Assembly: GCA_024704765.1 (NCBI GenBank)
Contig: JAKMXF010000306.1
Coordinates: forward strand, 248,001 to 312,000
Source: Oopsacas minuta
Taxonomy: Eukaryota; Porifera; Hexactinellida; Lyssacinosida; Leucopsacidae
Length of the DNA stretch: 64,000 nucleotides
Reading direction: 5' to 3'
This document shows positions 46,955 to 60,900 of this stretch, one piece after another. Numbering within the stretch: the stretch's first letter is position 1; each line of letters begins with the position of its first letter. The translations under genes and the position numbers were made by a program. The notes beneath the pieces were generated by a model. That model did no database searches and had not been told where the DNA came from. It saw only the letters and a list, made by a program, of their open reading frames with translations.

Positions 46955-48750
46955 TTGAAATACATTGTGGTACTCTATCTTGAGTTAATTCCGGATTTTG
47001 TTTGTACAATGCGTATTTCAGCTTAGAAAGTGCATTGAGGTAGGTTGTATGATCCATGGTGGTTGCTGTTTTGGCCAGATATAGTTGGTTCACTTTTATG
47101 ATCCTCAAAGCTTTCCTTAGTAGAATTTCGGTGCCTTGATCTGCTGATAGTTTTGTAGGTTTCCCTTCTAGATCGTTTTTAAGTTGTTGTAGATGTTTGT
47201 TGTATCTGTCATAAGCCCTTTTGGATTTAGGGATCTGGTACTGATTTAGGGGAGTTGTTCCCTTCTAATTGTAGAATCGCTTTGAAGGAAGTTTAGAAGG
47301 AGTTTCATATTGCTTTTTTTTGGTTCAGAAGGTTTAGGCATTGAATATTCCCCTTTCATGGATGAATATTTGCTGTGCTTTAGAGCCCCAGCATGTGGGT
47401 TATGGCTTTAGTTCAGAGACTTAAATCAGTGCGTAGTATTTTTCACATATTTTGGCGATATTAATGTGATGTTCGATTTAGTGTTTAGGGTTTGTTGGTC
47501 TTTCAGTTTTGGCAGTTGTGGGTTTGGAATTTATTATGTTTAGGAATGGGGAATGTCACCTAATCAGCCTTCCCTAAATCGAATGGAGGTGCCTCTTTCA
47601 GTAATGCCTGATTTGCCTGGATTGTAGATTCATCACTTCTCCATAAGCATCTTGTGGTATCTTGTGGTTTCTGGCAGGTTCCGGTTTTGCAATGAGCTGT
47701 CTGTTCTCTGTGGCAGGTTCTAATTTTTAGCTGAACAGCTGAAGTAATTCCTCTCGTGTTTGCTGTCGGATCTATTAAACACTTAGCACATTTTACCATT
47801 GCTTTACAAGTTGAAACTGTCCTATGGTAGATATTTGTCTTTTGGTTCTGTAGACTTGCATGTGATAGAAGTTCGAGCGCTTCTCAGGGTGATTAGCAAG
47901 GGAGCGTCTTATAATCTTCTGACGGTTCCGGTAACTTGTGTTTATAAGTTAAAGGTATCCAGTAAGATTTCCTCAGGGATAGTGGGGGAGTCCTTCAGTA
48001 CACTTCAATGGATTTGAAGCGGTTTGCCTTTATGTGCTTGTCTGCGTACTTTCTTTCTGTTGTGATAAGTATGGTTTGTGTAGTTAGACATTTAGCACTC
48101 GGGTACCTTGTTGGGACAATTGGTTGTAGGTTTGGGATTTTCTTGGGTTTTGCAGCAATTAGTATCGGGCGCTTGTTGCTCTAGCATTGATTTGTAACTT
48201 TGGTCCAGTTTTCCTCTCTGTATAGCTGAATATTTTGCAGTTGCGAATCTCTGTTTATAGTTGAGTTGTCAGGAGGTTTCCAACTATAGTATTTGTATCC
48301 AGATTGAGGGTCTGCACTAGTTTTCGGTAATGTACATAGGGAATTCTGGGACGTTGAGTAGGGGTGGGTATTTCTTTGTAATGTTTGGTTATTGTCCAGT
48401 AGTATGTTTAGTCCATATGCTTTGAAGATTTGGTTATTAGTTATTAGTTTGGAGTGTTAGAGCATGTAGTTTGTGGGGTGTATCAGATCTTTGTCTCTCA
48501 GTTGAAAGGCTGGGATCTGATATTTCATGTAACTCATCAAAGAATATAGATAGCCCTTACTCTGTTTATAGGCAAGCCCGTTTTTAGTTTGAAGGCTCGC
48601 TGGATGTGGGGACGTTTAATCACGATCCCTTGTTTTGGTCACTAGTGGGTTATGCATCCTTGGAGACCCAATGCCTGCTGCTCCACATGCGGTTGTTATT
48701 TATAACTTCTCCTTGCATACCGCTTGCCGTTTGTAAGTTCCTGAAACAGG
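46955..48750 (-). pseudogene. decayed retroelement gag/ORF1-like region
   Basis: The plus strand is strikingly G+T rich here, which is A+C rich on the minus strand, typical of gag-like or LINE ORF1 sequence. On the minus strand 47250-46955 reads open with PKSKRAYDRYNKHLQQLKND, followed by KALRIIKVNQLYLAKTATTM. Upstream, 47799-47560 reads MVKCAKCLIDPTANTRG and on to CHREQTAHCKTGTC, Cys/His rich and possibly a decayed zinc knuckle. At 48470-48560 another A-rich piece, ELHEISDPSLSTERQRSD, is seen. Many stops break the frame. Reverse transcriptase motifs are not visible, so the retroelement call rests on composition and the Cys/His pattern only. Confidence 0.4.
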
Positions 48751-49618
48751 TGTAGAAGGAATATGTTTGCACTGTTATAATTCGTGAATTTTGAAAGGTT
48801 ACTTATTATGTATTTTTAATATTTCAGAAATGAGAAATAAACAAAATATCAAAATCAAAACATCGCCTATTACTTGTTTCAGCCTATGATTCTCAATGTT
48901 TACAAGGAATTATTCTCCTATTATTTCATCTAGTATTTTGAGATAACATCCGATTAAAGGTGAAATACTTATTGACTTTTGACACATTTCGCTTCGTTTT
49001 TGAATTGGAAATACAGAAGTCAATCATGTAACTTAGCAAATATGGTTAATCATTATATAGGCATGAGTGAAATGACCTATTATCTTCATAGCCGAAAGAA
49101 TTGGGGATATATATATCTGTACCGACAGCACAATAACCGAACAGTTTACAATATTATACATTTTACAAAGTTCAAATGCACTCTAAATCGGGAACTTTTA
49201 GCACTTGACACATTAAATGGGGCAAAAAACATGGAGGCAAACTAACAGCAATGGAAAAGCGATAAAACTGCACTTTTACATGATCAAGGTTACAAAATTA
49301 CCGGATCGATAAAACAATAATACTTGTTCATAAGTACACTGAGCGAACTAAAGTACTTGCAGATTAGGCCGGATCGAGAAAAGTATAAATCGTCGGTTCA
49401 ACTTCTACCTAAGGGAAAAGTTGCCTTTACCATTTTCTAGGAAAATGCGAGACTTAAATTTGAAGAATATTTCGATTTGACCCTTGCGGTTTTATATTTT
49501 TGCTGTGTCACTTTCGCAAAATTGATTTTATATTGTCCGAATTTTCAAATTCCTTTGACTTAGCCCCTTTATATATATTATTTGGTAATAGTAAGTCGCA
49601 TATTTGCTATTGAATGGT
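48751..49618. other. no gene seen
   Basis: This is AT-rich sequence. The frame 48979-49245 matches no family that I recognise. It ends at the lone N. Confidence 0.35.
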
Positions 49619-49619
49619 N
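49619..49619. other. single ambiguous base
   Basis: The only N in the window lies exactly one base before a segment nearly identical to 33813-34546. It probably marks an uncertain join in the assembly. Confidence 0.9.
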
Positions 49620-50411
49620 AAAAACAAGGGTATTTTGTATATCCTGATTGCTGTCCCAAAAGAATGCATATGATTTTTAAGTCACCACAGATTACCCAAT
49701 TGTGCTGGTTATAATTAATTTTATGAAGCACAATTTTCATGTTATCATATCGTTCCTTTAAACTTACTGAATGTCCAATTGGTATGGAACTAAATTTGTT
49801 GCCATTATGAAGTAGAACACATTTCAAACTTTGTTTTGAACTATCAATAAAGAGTCTCCAATCATTAGGTACATACGGACATCCAAGAGCATTAACTAGC
49901 GGTGAAACATCATGACAAAACACAAATCTGTCTTCCATTATGAAATATTTCAAAAATTCGATCTCTCTGTTCCTATATGAGTGAAATTTTGTTTCTTGGA
50001 GAAGCAAGTTTTTTCTTTTAGCCTAAAACCTAACAACTCCGCAGATTCTTTAGGTATATCTGAATCACGTACCAAATCATTTAATTCAGACTGATTAAAT
50101 AACTGTGGAGAATTAGAACGAGATAATGCACACGGAATAAAATCCTCATCTTCTCTAATTAATGAATCTCTAGTTTCACAATCATCAATTTCCGAGATAA
50201 CATCCAAATTAGTAAATGTTGGAACAGGTACATCAATAGAATGGGGAACGGGTCGTATTGCTGAATGTAAATTTGGATACTTGATCAATGACTTGGTTTT
50301 AGCATTGAATCCGGAAATATTCGCCATACAAAAGTAACAATCGCTAATGTGATCTCGTACATTTCCTTTCTTCACAATATCCTCATCTCCCTCCATCTGT
50401 ATGAGAAACAA
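49620..50411 (-). pseudogene. multi-copy putative transposase family, copy C (truncated duplicate of A)
   Basis: Positions 49620-50353 match 33813-34546 with no gaps and two mismatches that I can see, including the frameshift near 49990 that also breaks copy A. The C-terminal third is missing where the N begins. At the other side similarity ends at 50353, and the frame continues as MFLIQMEGDEDIVKKGNVR before joining the zinc-site segment. A shared frameshift shows that both derive from an already broken copy, or that one is an assembly duplicate of the other. Confidence 0.75.
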
Positions 50412-52025
50412 TTGAGTCTATGCTGAAAGCAATTAAGAAAGGCCTCGGAAAAGATAGATACAATCGAAGCAAGTTTACTATGACAGCCAGTCGAGATCCA
50501 AATCCACACTCATTGATCTCCTGAGAGACTACTGATTACGAAGAGAGGCGATCGATATGAAGAAGCTTTTGCCTTCAGTCAAATGTGAGAATACCTATCT
50601 ATATCTGAGCTTAATTATTACGCTTCGATACTATTTACTAGTGGAAATTCTCCTGAATTTACCCTGGATTGCTATAACTATTTAGAAGTTGTGCTACGTC
50701 CCTACTCATAGCTATTAGGTTGTGGATTAGTGGCGATACACGCAAACTCTATATTGGGATTGCCGGCAACTCCAGTAAGAACTCCAAAGAGTAAGTGCTT
50801 GCTACGCCTCGGGCTACGTCATTTTACAGTACCCTGTACGTATTAACAAACTCAGGGCACTTAACTTCTATTACAATTATATAGAGAGAAATATACAGCA
50901 TATTATTGCAATGGTAGATTAAGACAGGGGTTCCTGACCTTTATAGCCTCGTGCTAGCTATTTGACCGACTCTATTGCTACTGGTTTAAGACAAATTTCA
51001 CATTCCAAAGTAGTGATGAAATGGACAAATTCAAAAAGTAGTATTGATAATGAGTTATAACAATTCCGATTTCCTCTACAATATTACTTAGTTAATGGAT
51101 TTTAGGAAATTTTGTATTTAGACCGTCAGTTTTCGGAATTACATTATAACTGTTGTTCAAATAATTGTTCTGGTTTGCCAAAATAATGTTCAAAATACTC
51201 GATTACCAGAAAATTGAATTCAGATGTAGAAGAGTTAAATTTCTTGGTGTATTTGCAACAATATTTGAAATTATTTGCCAGAATAATCGAAGTTTGGTAT
51301 ATTTGTCAAAATAATAGTTCATCCCTCTCAAATCAACAATTCAAAATTCCATTATGATTATTATTAAGGAAGCGGTGGAGGTGAGACAAGCTTATTATTG
51401 ACTTTTCGCTTAGGCAATGGGTGCGAGAGTTGATTCAATGTTGAGGGTTCTAGAATGTTACAGGATACTATCGGGAAAATGTGTCATTTATAATTACGAA
51501 AAGGTGATAAAATCTCTTTTATGTTACGAAATTGGTTAACTGGAAATGGTGAAATTTTAGTATTCTTTTTCATTACGAACGTAATACTTCGGCAGTAGTC
51601 GGTTATGAAACACTGTTATAGGAAAACAATTTCAATTTCATGAAATTACCACGAGTTACTATTGGGAAATAATTCCAACATTTTGATTGTTCACTTGACC
51701 ACATTTAGAGTTGTTCTCCATAGCCACACACGAATGTGTCCGGAATGTGACATCGATCGATTAGTAAAGAGTTCAAGCACACTCGACGAATACTATAGAT
51801 ATTTAAGCAACATGTTACAGCCTAATAGAGAACTATAACCAGTAACGAAGAACCCAAATGAGGATATGAGAAATATGACGTAAATAGAAACTATATGTGA
51901 ATTACTACCACAATGTAAATAAATGAAATATGCTTTTCGCAGATAAGCCTTTAAAACTATATTCTTATGGTGAACTAACTGGGAGGTGGATAATTCAAAA
52001 CTAATAAAAAAATATTTAATAATAA
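50412..52025. other. no gene seen
   Basis: This is AT-rich sequence. Near 51150-51330 there is loose repetition of GCCAAAATAAT-like motifs. Nothing coding is recognised. Confidence 0.4.
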
Positions 52026-53318
<1,293 letters not shown>

Positions 53319-54243
53319 CACTAAGTGGACAAAAGTATTTCAACACACGAATATATTGTCATAAATTGTATACTCTTTCCCGCTCCTATATATTGTATAT
53401 GCTATATTCGTAGCTGCAATCTAGTAATTTGCATAGAATAACATATGTTTCTCACGATTTTCAAAAAAATATTCTCGATTTGCACTTTTTGAAGGTGCTA
53501 ATTATTAATAATTAATTATTCGATAATTATTGATATTCAAAATATATGGTAATTCAAAGCCTATTAAGAATCTATAATTTCTGACTTGATTTTTGAATTC
53601 TACTTAGGTAAAGTTACCCCAGATTGAATTTCCAATCGGATTGAACAATTTTTACCAAAGTTATAGAAGAATTTCAATTTGTCCCACTTGTGCCACTTTT
53701 TGAAAAAAGTGGCACGGGTGGCAGGAAAAAGCGCCACTACAAGGAAATCAACTAGGGTTAGGAGGAATAAGTCGAAGTAATATTTTCGAATGATATGACT
53801 ATGCTAACCCTTGAATTCCAAAATAACCTCTTGGTAGCGGCCACTTGTGCCACCTTGGGCAAAAAGTTGCATAAGTGGGACAAATTGAAATTCTTCTATA
53901 ACTTTGGTAAAAATTGTTCAATCCGATTGGAAATTCAATCTGGGGTAACTTTGCCTACTTAGACTTCAAATATCAAGTCAGAAATTATAGATTCTTAATA
54001 GGCTTTGAATTACCACATATTTTGAATATCAATAATTATCTAATAATTAATTATTAATAATTAGCACCTTCATAAAGTGCAAATCGAAAATATTTTTTTG
54101 TAATTCTTGAAAAACACATGTTATTCTATGCAAATTACTAGATTGCAGATACAAATATAGACTACACAATATATAGTGGCGGGAAAGAGTATACAATTTA
54201 TGACAATTTATTTGTGTGTTCGAATACTTTTGTCCCCTGACTG
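53319..54243. mobile_element. foldback element, copy 3
   Basis: This is the same family as 17138 and 20412, with long inverse arms and a central block of about 100 bp in the same orientation as copy 2. The left flank is TA, and the right end is followed by GA in place of TA. The left tip (CACTAAGTGGAC) is more diverged than the others. It is non-coding. Confidence 0.8.
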
Positions 54244-54318
54244 GATATATCTTATTGTAATTAGTTTATCAATCACTTTCTTAGCTATTTCCTTTTAATG
54301 TAGTATGAATGCAAAATA

Positions 54319-55818
54319 CAGTCTGTAACGAAATTATTTACAAATTTACTATAGTTTATATCGTACTACAGCATTGACTTCACTCTAATAATAGCTCTAC
54401 CTATTATTGTTTTAGGACGAATCCATACCTAAATCGATGATAAATGCATTCTTTGCTAAATCTAGCATCTTTTGTTATTATTTCTAGCCTCACAATAATA
54501 TTATTCTCTCGGTTATTCACAATTTTCTATCCGAGGTTATATTTTCCTACGAAATTATAGCTATATCATTTCGAAATGTCATAAATTCGGAGAAAGGAGG
54601 TCTCTAGGGATCTGAGAATGAATAATTATTCCTACTATCAGATATTAACACGCTGTGGTGTTTCTTTCAAAACAGTCTACAATGTACGGACACAGCTTCG
54701 AAGCAGTGAGAAATTAGACCACAAGAATGGAGCAGGAAGACCCATGAAACTAACCGAGAACGATCATGTTTCGTTGGGCATTAAGTTGCGGAACCAGCCG
54801 AGGATATCATTGCGTACCCTAAACGGCCAATTGAAGTTCGAAAGGGGAGTTGATGTGTCCCATGAAAGCATATGGAGAACAATAAAAAAGTTATGATACC
54901 CGAAAAGATTGGCCATCCGAGGACAATTCATCACTCCAGCCAGGTGCGTAAACTTGGGTGTGCGGCGGGTCCCTAGCAGCCTGGCGACTATGATGCCATG
55001 ATGCCAAAGGTGTTTGGCACCCTGGCATTTTCAAACTGAACTGGCCCCACAAACTCCATTTAGCAGGTGGCGAGCGAAAAGATTTTCTCTTAAACAAAAA
55101 TTAAGACAACTAAGGTTTCCTAGTTTAGTGTCTGTTGTCATCCCAAGCGCTAATCTTGCCTTGCGCTGTTCATTCTCATCACGAATTCTTCAACAAGCTG
55201 TGATTGGTCAAGTGCATCTCAAAATGAAATATTTATTCAGAAGATATACTACTAGGGAATGAACAAAGCGTCGTGGTACCCTGCGTATTTTGATGAAGTT
55301 TCGCCGGAGACTCCAGCTAATGAGGAAAAATGAGTTTGTTGGCTAAACAAGAGATGAATATTCGTTGGGGTAAAATATTTATCACAGGTGAGTGTTTTAT
55401 TTGGTTGCAAGTAGCAAGGTTCACCTGTAGGTAAAAGTGACGAAACCCATATTAAATGTCCCTCAACACACTCCCAAATTATATGTCTAGGGAGGAATAT
55501 CAACCCGTGGTACAATAACAGTGTATATTCTCAAGGAGAATTTTAATTCGACATTTATTGGAATGTTCTAGATGAGGTATTTATTCAAGCAGCTAATCTC
55601 TTGTACCCAGAAGGCTGGAAATTGCAAGAAGATGTCCTAGAGATTACATTTGTTCTCAATGCAAATCAAAGTTGAGCATAAGTTATGGCAGTTCAAACTA
55701 AGTGATCAAATATATATATCAAATTCTGTACTCTATATTATTTAATCTCAATGATTGTTTGTCCGTTGTTAAGGAGAGGATTTACGGTATGCAATTTTGA
55801 AATTATCGCATAACTATG
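54319..55818 (+). mobile_element. degraded Tc1-type element (same ends as 39055)
   Basis: A left end CAGTCTGTAACGAAATTATT after TA matches the terminal repeat of the element at 39055. The right end is only weakly recognised near 55795-55818. The right boundary is therefore uncertain, and the greater length suggests inserted sequence of about 200 bp. Confidence 0.5.
54618..55640 (+). pseudogene. Tc1-type transposase remnant
   Basis: The frame 54618-54896 has GVSFKTVYNVRTQLRSSEKL, then HKNGAGRPMKL and SLRTLNGQLKFERG, the helix-turn-helix part of a Tc1 transposase related to the element at 39055. From about 54935 to 55290 no clear transposase motif is read and the base composition is richer in G and C, so this may be foreign sequence. 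After 55490 scattered pieces (GGISTRGTITVYI and, in another frame, DEVFIQAANLLYPEGW) look like the catalytic core. The acidic triad cannot be identified. Confidence 0.55.
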
Positions 55819-56409
55819 TATGATCGTGTTTCTCAAGGCGGTAAAATAGAATTAATTAATACTTCACTAAATAAATCGAACATGCTGAATCATATGTAAA
55901 TATATTGTCGTTTTCTGAATGTACAGAATAAAATGAGCAATATATCTCAAATTTTAAATAAATACTTGCTCTCAACGGCTACAGAGGGGGTTGATCTTAC
56001 AAAATATTTCAATAGTATATACCATATTAGTATATTTGTGAATTACACTGGTTTAAATATATCTATATTATATTACTCAGGCGACTGTCAAATTTGTAGA
56101 TTATGGATAGCCCGAGGCGCAATGCGTCGAGTTCATTGCGAAGCGACGAGCCAAAGCCTCATAGTAAGGCATAACAAAATTGGAATTATATTATAGAAGA
56201 TCCTCCACCTTGAACTCGGTGCTAAACACATTACTCAATTATACAAAACTGAATAATATCAAAAGAATACAGGAATATTATCGTGAACCACGCCCGCGAA
56301 ATTTAAGTACCAAAATTTCACATAAATGTGGGGGCAGTTCAGACCGCCCCTGCTCCGCCAGCTCTGGTGACAACGGCTAGCAATCATGTATCTCTTTAAT
56401 TTCTTTTAG
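55819..56409. other. intron end; no gene seen
   Basis: AT-rich at first, with a GC-rich block at 56095-56170 and 56285-56375 (CCCGAGGCGC and GGGGGCAG-type) that may be old repeat pieces. It ends in the TTTCTTTTAG acceptor of the next exon. Confidence 0.35.
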
Positions 56410-57265
56410 ATCCTTACATTTGATCTCCACCGTAATGTTAAAATTTGGCAAGTCTATTCTCATATTTATGAATGTCTTTTGCAAGTGGACACATTTTCAC
56501 TTATTTCAGTCCCATCAATAATTATCTCTACCAAAAAGCGATTATGTGTTGCAATTAATTCTCCCGAGCACTCATTCTATATAATCTCGATGTATAATAC
56601 ACAAAGTCTCAAAAAATATTCACACTCTTATGCTCATGATCATGAAGATAATATTAATGATTTGGCCAATTGCTCTCGGAGTGGAATTTTTATCTCAATT
56701 GGAATGGACCGAACATTCAGGGTTTGGAATAAATGTAATGCACTAATTGTTGTATTATCAATGTCTTTTATTCCCACTTGCGTTTGTTTGGCTAGCGAGA
56801 ATGGTGATATATTGATTTCAATGGGGAAACAACTCTTCGTTGTTATTGCATCTTCATATATTCCCAAATCTGTTTCCCAGGATTGTATAATCGAAAAAGC
56901 CATGGAATGTGAAGTTCTAAATAATAATCTGCTTATTGGTCCCTTGGATAGATTAACTACTGTTAGTTTGCAAGTTTTTTTGCGAGAAAAGTTTATATTT
57001 AGAACAAAGAATCTATATGAATCACTGTCTCCTATTTGTGAGGTAAAGAGTATCAAAGATTCTTTTGTTCACAATGGAGAAGTTGGTATTCAAAGGTGTC
57101 AAATTGTTGAGGTTGAAAAATCGGGGATTGTTCCATTTAATCAAACGGAAGTCGATTTATTCCAAATAAATGAAGAATCATTAAGCAAATATGGATATAA
57201 TTCTTCACCTTATATAATGAATATTTCGTTAGATGATGGTATTGATACTGAGAAATCAATCAAAG
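56410..57265 (+). CDS. exon of WDR97/WDR87-like WD40 protein (third recognised exon)
   Basis: The acceptor TTTCTTTTAG precedes ATC. The first residues ILTFDLHRNVKIWQVYSHIY complete the WD40 blade begun at the end of the exon at 30097. A segment with RLCVAINSPEHSFYIISMYN follows. Then comes AHDHEDNINDLANC, and GIFISIGMDRTFRVWNKCNA, a classic blade with the D-x3-R-x-W motif. The SENGDILISMGKQLFVV stretch is characteristic of the WDR97 family. After about residue 150 the protein is less conserved. A donor site (AAAG then GTATTT) ends the exon at 57265 in phase 1. If it is not used, the frame stops at 57313-57315. The gene product would be a beta-propeller scaffold, likely ciliary by family, with a long C-terminal part beyond this exon. 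Confidence 0.75.
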
Positions 57266-58337
57266 GTATTTTAGGGCTTTTCACAAGTCATCAGATTTCT
57301 AGATCGTGTCATTGAGTCATTTTGATTCATTACAAAATTATGACACGATAGTCACCAGACTCTGCGAGTCATTTCAAAGAAAAGCAAATATGAAAAGTCC
57401 TGGTATTGTTGTGAACTTTGCGATATTTACGGATCTCAATGTGGGACATACACAATGGTTGCCCATAATTACCTTTTTTCCTTGGATTATCCCCCCTTGT
57501 GCAATTGTCCCCACTGAGGCTTCCAAATAGATATAACTGGTTAAATAAACTAATTATTGTCCACCTGTATTGATTTATCTACTGTCACAGTCTTTTACAT
57601 AATTATTTGCAGTAGTTTGATCTGCTATGGCGTTGAGACTATATCACAATTCGTTTTGGCTATTTCGATCGATTACTCAAATATTTGGCCTAGTTTTCAC
57701 ATAATCACTATGCTCCTAATTAATCTTGTTCCCTTTCGAGGCTATGACCATGCTACACGTTTTACCCATTGAGCTTATGAAGTTTGCTAGGAATTCGGAT
57801 CGAAAGATTCCCACTCCTGTTTGACAATTGTTTAGACATCGTTTATGGTCTCAAACTTGAAGTATAAATCAATGAACATAAATTACAGAATGTGTAGAAT
57901 AAGCTACTAGCTGGCATATAGTTGGTTAACACACATATGTCATCCCTTGATTTCTTATATATTATATTATGGCATCTTTCATTTCAAATTAATTCCACGT
58001 AATCGTTCATTGATGCAGTGATTTATGATATATCATGATTCATAACATACTATACATAAGGTCTCACAACTGAATATGGATTTTGGACCAGGGATGCTCG
58101 TTTCGAGAGAATGTAAATATATACTAATATATTTTATTTCACTATTATAGTGTATTTTAAGGTAGATATTTTGTTTTAGCGATCTAACTTGTGCATTGGC
58201 TTGTTTTAACTTTATAAATTTACGTGGCCCATAATGGCTAATTATTTCCATTTTTTTTGTTTTTAATCCATAAATGGTAATTTTCCATGAAATTTACATT
58301 TGTATTGAAATTTTTGTCAACTTGAGATCTTAAGCCT
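57266..58337. other. intronic or intergenic; no gene seen
   Basis: This is AT-rich sequence. Frames at 57306-57530 and 57557-57772 match nothing that I recognise. Further WD40-gene exons are expected downstream but are not found. Confidence 0.35.
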
Positions 58338-59062
58338 ATGTTTTGTGCTATTTGCATATATTTCTACTCATATTATGTTGTTAAAGCATCAATGATAATG
58401 AATAACAATTGCCGGTATTTGAGATGTCACATAAGCCACATGAGCTCAGATACTCTTTGCTTCGTTCTCTCCAGGCAAGATGTTGCTGATCTCAAGATTG
58501 TTTACTTGTGTTCCATTTCAGAAATGGGGACATTAAATATACACACTCATATAGTACCCAATAGATCTGGCATTTGTAGAGAGGCCCTCGCAATTATCGA
58601 AAGCTTAAGAAAGTGCTGGACCGTCTATTGGATCCGGGTGCCCAGTTTGATATTCCGCACAGTCTATAATGAATCTGATTTGGCAAAATTTTGGCTTATC
58701 CTATGTAAGAATTATCAGGCCTTTGGCCAATTTCCACAGACTCTCTGCTATTTAATATGATATACTTTGCGCCACGGCCCCCAAAGGTCGCAGATCCAAG
58801 GTTGTGAACCACTGTTCTGATGGATGAGGTGCATCTAAAATCAGAAATAACTTCCTAGGGTGCATATGCCTTGCTAGAGAATTGCTTACAACGCCAGGAC
58901 TATTGTAAGCAACTCCAGTAGTACATCTTGCACCACATTGGTGTCGTAAATTTTGGTACAACTCTTCGGGAAACCCAGACGGCATATGTCAGGACAGTGA
59001 ACCTTACTGATCAGGCATTGACCTAATACTAAATTATTGCATAAGTTTTATGAAAGTCAGAC
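58338..59062. other. unidentified GC-richer block with a hAT-type end
   Basis: Opposed frames at 58338-58760 (plus) and 58985-58752 (minus) are each open over 75 codons or more but have no known motif. On the minus strand CAGTGGTTCACAACCTTGG starts at 58815, the form of many hAT terminal repeats. A partner end is not visible, so this is probably a decayed element. Confidence 0.35.
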
Positions 59063-59567
59063 ACTACGATCAGGGGTGTTGTGTAGGGGAGCGGGGGAGC
59101 AGCGCTTCCCCACTACAAATTGCATGGGGAAAGGCGCTCCCTCACTTTAACTTGATTATTGGTATTATATTTAAATTAAGGTAAATTTATTTTTCTGGAA
59201 TTGCCCTTCTTTCGTACTCTAATCAACTTCCCTTAAGGGGTAACATCGGCTCCGGGCCATTCCAACCAATTAAGTGGATTAAACGTGTTGGCCTCGTCTC
59301 CGGAATTATTTAACATCGGACTGCAATGTTTTGGCCAAGTGATCTTATCAATCGTAGCAATTTTGCATATTCTGGACCAGTATAACAACGGCGCAATTGG
59401 ACTTTGCCATAATATCTCTCAATACTTGATGACCTCTACACCTACATTTATGTGAAATTCCATAAGAGTTTATTTCATTATCTTTCAATTTACTCAGGGA
59501 TGTGGCAAAGAGTAGTAAAAGGAACCTAGAATTCAATACTGACGCTTTTATGCGATTATATATTATA

Positions 59568-60900
59568 CAAAGGGTATTCATTTAATTCGTAACTCTTAGA
59601 ATATTTGTATTATATAAGTGAGATAAGCCTCAAATGCTACTATAAATGTTCAAAGTAGCCTCCCTTGTGCTCAATTACAAGCTTTAAACGCTCTATTCAC
59701 TTGAAAAATGTTTTTTTATACTCTTCTTGTGGTATGTCTCTGAGGTACCGTTGGATGGCCCTTCCAATTTGCATCCGTTCTCCAAAAACTGTACCTGCTA
59801 GGTGCTTTTTGAGCCCATCGATAGCCAGAAGTCGGAAGGTGCTAGGTCAGGGCTATAGGGTGGATGTTTCAATCCCTCAAGACCTATAGAAGCAATCTTT
59901 TCCTTGACTTCCTTAGATTTGTGCGGTCTGGCATTATCATGCAAAATTTTGATTCCTCTAAGACCCGTGGCTGGCCGACGTTCAATATAATGTTTTTCGA
60001 TTTCCGGAAGAACAACTGTTGCATAAAAGTGCCCGGTAACTGTTTGCCCCTTAGGAGTACAGATTTGGCAGACTGGACCATGTGACTCGAAAAATATGGT
60101 GTACATTACTTTGGTGGCCCAATGATCTGGTCTTGGTAGTGCTGGGGGAGAACTCGCTTTTACAATCCATACCTTGTTCTGTTCTTTGCGAGTTGGCTCT
60201 GAATATCTTATCCACGTCTCATCATCGGTACATATTTCAAATAGTCGCCTCTCATCACATTGATCATACTTTTCAAGCAGCTTTTTGCAATTCTCACCCG
60301 GGTCTTCTTTTGAGTCTGATTCAACAATTATGGGACCCAACGTGAGCAAACCTTGGACATACCAAGATGTTTGGTCAGAATTGCATGAACACTTCCCGTT
60401 GACAAAGTTAGGCTGGTAGCTAACTGCTCTATCGTAATATGGGGATCAGAGTCACACATTTCAGCTACAAGAGCAATATTGTTTGCAGTGGTAGCAATTA
60501 TAGGTTGCCCCATCCGAGGGTCATCTTCAACCGACACCCTACCTTCACGAAAACGTAGACTCCACTTCTTAACGGTTGATTCCGAACAGGCCTCCCACCA
60601 TATACCTGAACTAAATCTTGGTGGATATTCCTTGGCGTATCGCCGAGTAATGAGCGGATTTTGATGTATGCTCTTTGTTCAAGTAGAAATTCATTAGATT
60701 TTGAAGTCATAAATTCCTCTATGGTTGCTATAACCTATCTTCAAAAGGGTGTATCTCAAAAAATGTCAAATCAATTTCCACAAAGTATAGTGTCCTAAAT
60801 AGACGAAAATCTAAGCTATAAATTAGATGCAAATAGTAAATACATGTAGTTGAACAATGATAGCAATAGCTAGGGTTACGAACTACTTGAAATCCCTTTG
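59568..60900 (-). mobile_element. mariner element, 1333 bp, nested in the hAT-like element
   Basis: The ends CAAAGGGTATTCATTTAATT and its inverse at 60870-60900 lie between TA dinucleotides. The transposase is on the minus strand. The nesting shows that this mariner is younger than the surrounding hAT-like element. Confidence 0.85.
59798..60710 (-). pseudogene. mariner transposase (D34D), frame-broken
   Basis: The start at 60710 gives MTSKSNEFLLEQRAYIKIRS and LLGDTPRNIHQDLVQVYG; a shift follows near 60580. The frame 60537-60328 has MSVEDDPRMGQP and a second DNA-binding part ending CSRWVP, and another shift is near 60330. The frame 60349-59798 has the first Asp in TDDETWIRY, VMYTIFFESHGPV, the second Asp in ILHDNARPH, and the third Asp in PDLAPSDFWLS, 34 residues after the second. 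A final shift near 59815 turns the tail into SMGSKST. The catalytic region is long, unbroken and complete, so this is the best-preserved mariner here, but two breaks upstream prevent a full product. Confidence 0.88.

Noticed and set aside
54935-55290. GC-richer block in the degraded Tc1 element as a SINE or tRNA-derived repeat
   Set aside because: No A and B promoter boxes or poly-A tail are visible, so it is left as unexplained inserted sequence.
56640-57056. Minus-strand frame of 138 codons
   Set aside because: It lies opposite the well-supported WD40 exon and has no motif.
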